From the NCBI GenBank assembly GCA_963705285.1, contig OY970066.1, positions 3,472,001 to 3,536,000 on the forward strand: DNA of 64,000 nucleotides, read 5' to 3'. Position 1 is the stretch's first letter. Each line of letters opens with the position of its first letter. The translations under genes and the position numbers were made by a program. The notes beneath the pieces are model-generated. The model made no database searches. It worked only from the letters and a program-made list of their open reading frames with translations, and was not told the origin of the DNA. Source of the DNA: JACMLD01 sp963705285 (GTDB taxonomy: Bacteria > Bacteroidota > Bacteroidia > Chitinophagales > Chitinophagaceae). Below, one piece after another: positions 62,527 through 64,000 of this stretch.

Positions 62527-64000
62527 CCACGTATCGCTCAGCGAAGTGCATGAAACCATTGATACGCGCAGCGGCACCAATAGAAAAAAGATACTGGCGT
62601 TTTTAGGCCCCGCATACCTGGTAAGTGTGGGCTATATGGACCCCGGCAATTGGGCAACCGACCTCGCAGGCGGCAGCAAGTTTGGCTATTCATTAATATG
62701 GGTATTGCTGATGAGCAACCTCATGGCATTGCTGTTGCAGAATTTATCGGCCCGTCTGGGTATTGTGCGCGGGCGCGACCTGGCACAGGTAAACCGCGAA
62801 GTATACCCGCGCTCCGTTAATTTTATTCTGTACCTGCTGGCAGAAACGGCTATTGCCGCCTGCGACCTGGCCGAGGTACTGGGTATGGCTATTGGTATAC
62901 ACCTGTTAACAGGCATTCCAATTTTATGGGGCGTTTGTATAACGGTGCTGGACACCTTTTTACTTTTTTACCTGCAGCGGCTGGGCATGCGTAAAATGGA
63001 GGCATTTATTATTACGCTGGTGGGTATTATAGGACTTTCCTTTCTGGCAGAAATGTTTTTTGCAAAACCGAACTTAGGTGAAGTGGTTACTGGCTTTATA
63101 CCCACCCTGCCCGGTAAAGAAGCGTTGTACATTGCCATTGGTATAATAGGCGCCACGGTAATGCCGCATAACCTTTACCTGCATTCTGCGCTGGTGCAAA
63201 CCCGTAAGATTGGTAAAGATGAAAAAAGTATCCGGCGTGCGCTCAAACTCAATATGTTTGATACTACCATTGCCCTCAACCTGGCATTTTTTGTAAACGC
63301 CGCTATTCTTATATTGGCTGCGGCTGTGTTCTTCAAGGCCGGCAGAACAGACGTGGCAGAAATAAAAGATGCGCACGAATTGCTGGCACCCATGCTGGGC
63401 AATGCGATTGCCCCCATTCTTTTTGCCATTGCACTGATAGCAGCCGGACAGAGCTCTACCATCACCGGTACCCTGGCAGGGCAAATTGTAATGGAAGGTT
63501 ACCTGTTGTTGCGCATCAACCCTTTGTTGCGACGGCTGTTAACCCGGATGGTAGCCATTGTACCCGCTGTTATTACCATCGTTATCTGGGGCGATGATAA
63601 GATTGACGCGCTGCTTATTTTCAGCCAGGTAATTTTAAGCCTGCAACTCGGCTTTGCCATTATACCACTGATACATTTTGTAAGCGAAAAACAAAAGATG
63701 GGCGTGTTTGCCATTAAACCGTTTACCCAGGGGTTATCTTGGCTGGTGGCGTCTGTACTGGTCTACCTTAATCTTAAAATGGTATTTGGCGAAGGCATGG
63801 ATTTTCTTGACAATGATCATGGCCTGCTGCCTAAGATACTGGTAGTGGCCGGCCTTGCCATACTGGTTGGCCTGCTGCTGATTGTGATCACTATTCCATT
63901 GCTTAAAAAGAAAAAAGACGCCGTGGGTGTAACCGTGCACCACAACATAAAAAGCTTCAACCAGCTTGAAATACCCGAATTCAAACATATTGCCATAGCG
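62507..64000 (+). CDS. mntH: Nramp-type Mn/Fe transporter, probable C-terminal universal-stress domain (partial)
   Basis: This frame runs off the right edge after 498 residues without a stop. It encodes a proton-coupled divalent metal transporter of the Nramp family: GYMDPGNWATDLAGG in helix 1 (DPGN metal site), ACDLAEVLGMAIGI in helix 3, and MPHNLYLHSALVQTR in helix 6 (MPH site). About eleven helices end near residue 470. The last residues (SFNQLEIPEFKHIAIA) look like the beginning of a universal-stress (UspA-like) domain, as in other long Bacteroidota Nramp proteins; that part lies beyond the window. The gene overlaps the DtxR-type gene by 20 bp, so the two are cotranscribed. Confidence 0.92.
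   Translation, partial: MTTRTDSHVSLSEVHETIDTRSGTNRKKILAFLGPAYLVSVGYMDPGNWATDLAGGSKFGYSLIWVLLMSNLMALLLQNLSARLGIVRGRDLAQVNREVYPRSVNFILYLLAETAIAACDLAEVLGMAIGIHLLTGIPILWGVCITVLDTFLLFYLQRLGMRKMEAFIITLVGIIGLSFLAEMFFAKPNLGEVVTGFIPTLPGKEALYIAIGIIGATVMPHNLYLHSALVQTRKIGKDEKSIRRALKLNMFDTTIALNLAFFVNAAILILAAAVFFKAGRTDVAEIKDAHELLAPMLGNAIAPILFAIALIAAGQSSTITGTLAGQIVMEGYLLLRINPLLRRLLTRMVAIVPAVITIVIWGDDKIDALLIFSQVILSLQLGFAIIPLIHFVSEKQKMGVFAIKPFTQGLSWLVASVLVYLNLKMVFGEGMDFLDNDHGLLPKILVVAGLAILVGLLLIVITIPLLKKKKDAVGVTVHHNIKSFNQLEIPEFKHIAIA

Overview
The window looks like the chromosome of a glycan-degrading member of the Bacteroidota, most likely family Chitinophagaceae. The reasons are a SusD-type lipoprotein, many secreted glycoside hydrolases (GH92, GH38, GH10, GH43, GH51, GH67), 190-residue Crp/Fnr proteins, OmpA proteins with thrombospondin-type calcium repeats, promoter elements of the TAnnTTTG type, and weak or absent Shine-Dalgarno sequences. 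Gene content is dense and there are no rRNA or tRNA genes, phage genes, insertion sequences or CRISPR arrays that I can see.

Layout. (1) 1-13.9 kb, plus strand: an alpha-mannoside locus with a SusD C-terminus, a DUF3823-like lipoprotein, a frameshifted GH38 alpha-mannosidase, a mannose-6-phosphate isomerase with an extra N-terminal domain, two GH92 alpha-mannosidases, an MFS sugar porter and a ROK sugar kinase. Together these would trim mannose from glycans outside the cytoplasm, import it, phosphorylate it and convert it to fructose-6-phosphate. (2) 14-19.9 kb: an ABC permease, a secreted GH43, and small SRPBCC, DUF72 and cupin-like proteins. (3) 20-35 kb: a glucurono-arabinoxylan locus arranged around a divergent promoter region at 28.74-29.0 kb. 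Leftward run GH67, a decayed gene relic, GH10, a GPH-type symporter, a cytoplasmic GH43 and an acetylesterase; rightward run GH51, GH10 and GH43; a LacI regulator closes it. There is no SusC/SusD pair in it. (4) 35-45 kb: housekeeping and envelope genes (DJ-1-like, HPP, GNAT, DinB, S8 protease, OmpA, ALDH7). (5) 45-51 kb: a sucrose cassette (SLC45-like transporter, fructokinase, cytoplasmic GH13 amylosucrase-like enzyme) plus galactokinase. (6) 51-64 kb: esterase, SPFH protein with a ribbon-helix-helix partner, NADP isocitrate dehydrogenase, two tandem Crp/Fnr proteins, a DUF4139/MuiA protein with an embedded TonB-plug-like segment, a GT35-like glucan phosphorylase homologue without the PLP lysine, a lipoprotein, and a DtxR/MntR regulator overlapping an Nramp metal transporter that leaves the window.

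The most unusual signal is not a gene. Thirteen intergenic tracts are built of 7-nt (two of them 8-nt) units kept in almost perfect register, each tract with its own consensus but with units shared between tracts (GTTTATA, GTTTAGA, GTTTTTA). Eight of them begin at or within about 45 nt of a stop codon, and in two cases the repeat supplies the stop codon. I know of heptanucleotide repeats in cyanobacteria (STRR sequences) but not of this family in Bacteroidota; its function is unknown. Other points worth a look are the frameshift that separates the fourth zinc ligand from the rest of the GH38 active site, and an 84-codon gene relic resembling a GH115 protein reduced to its signal peptide and C-terminal tail.
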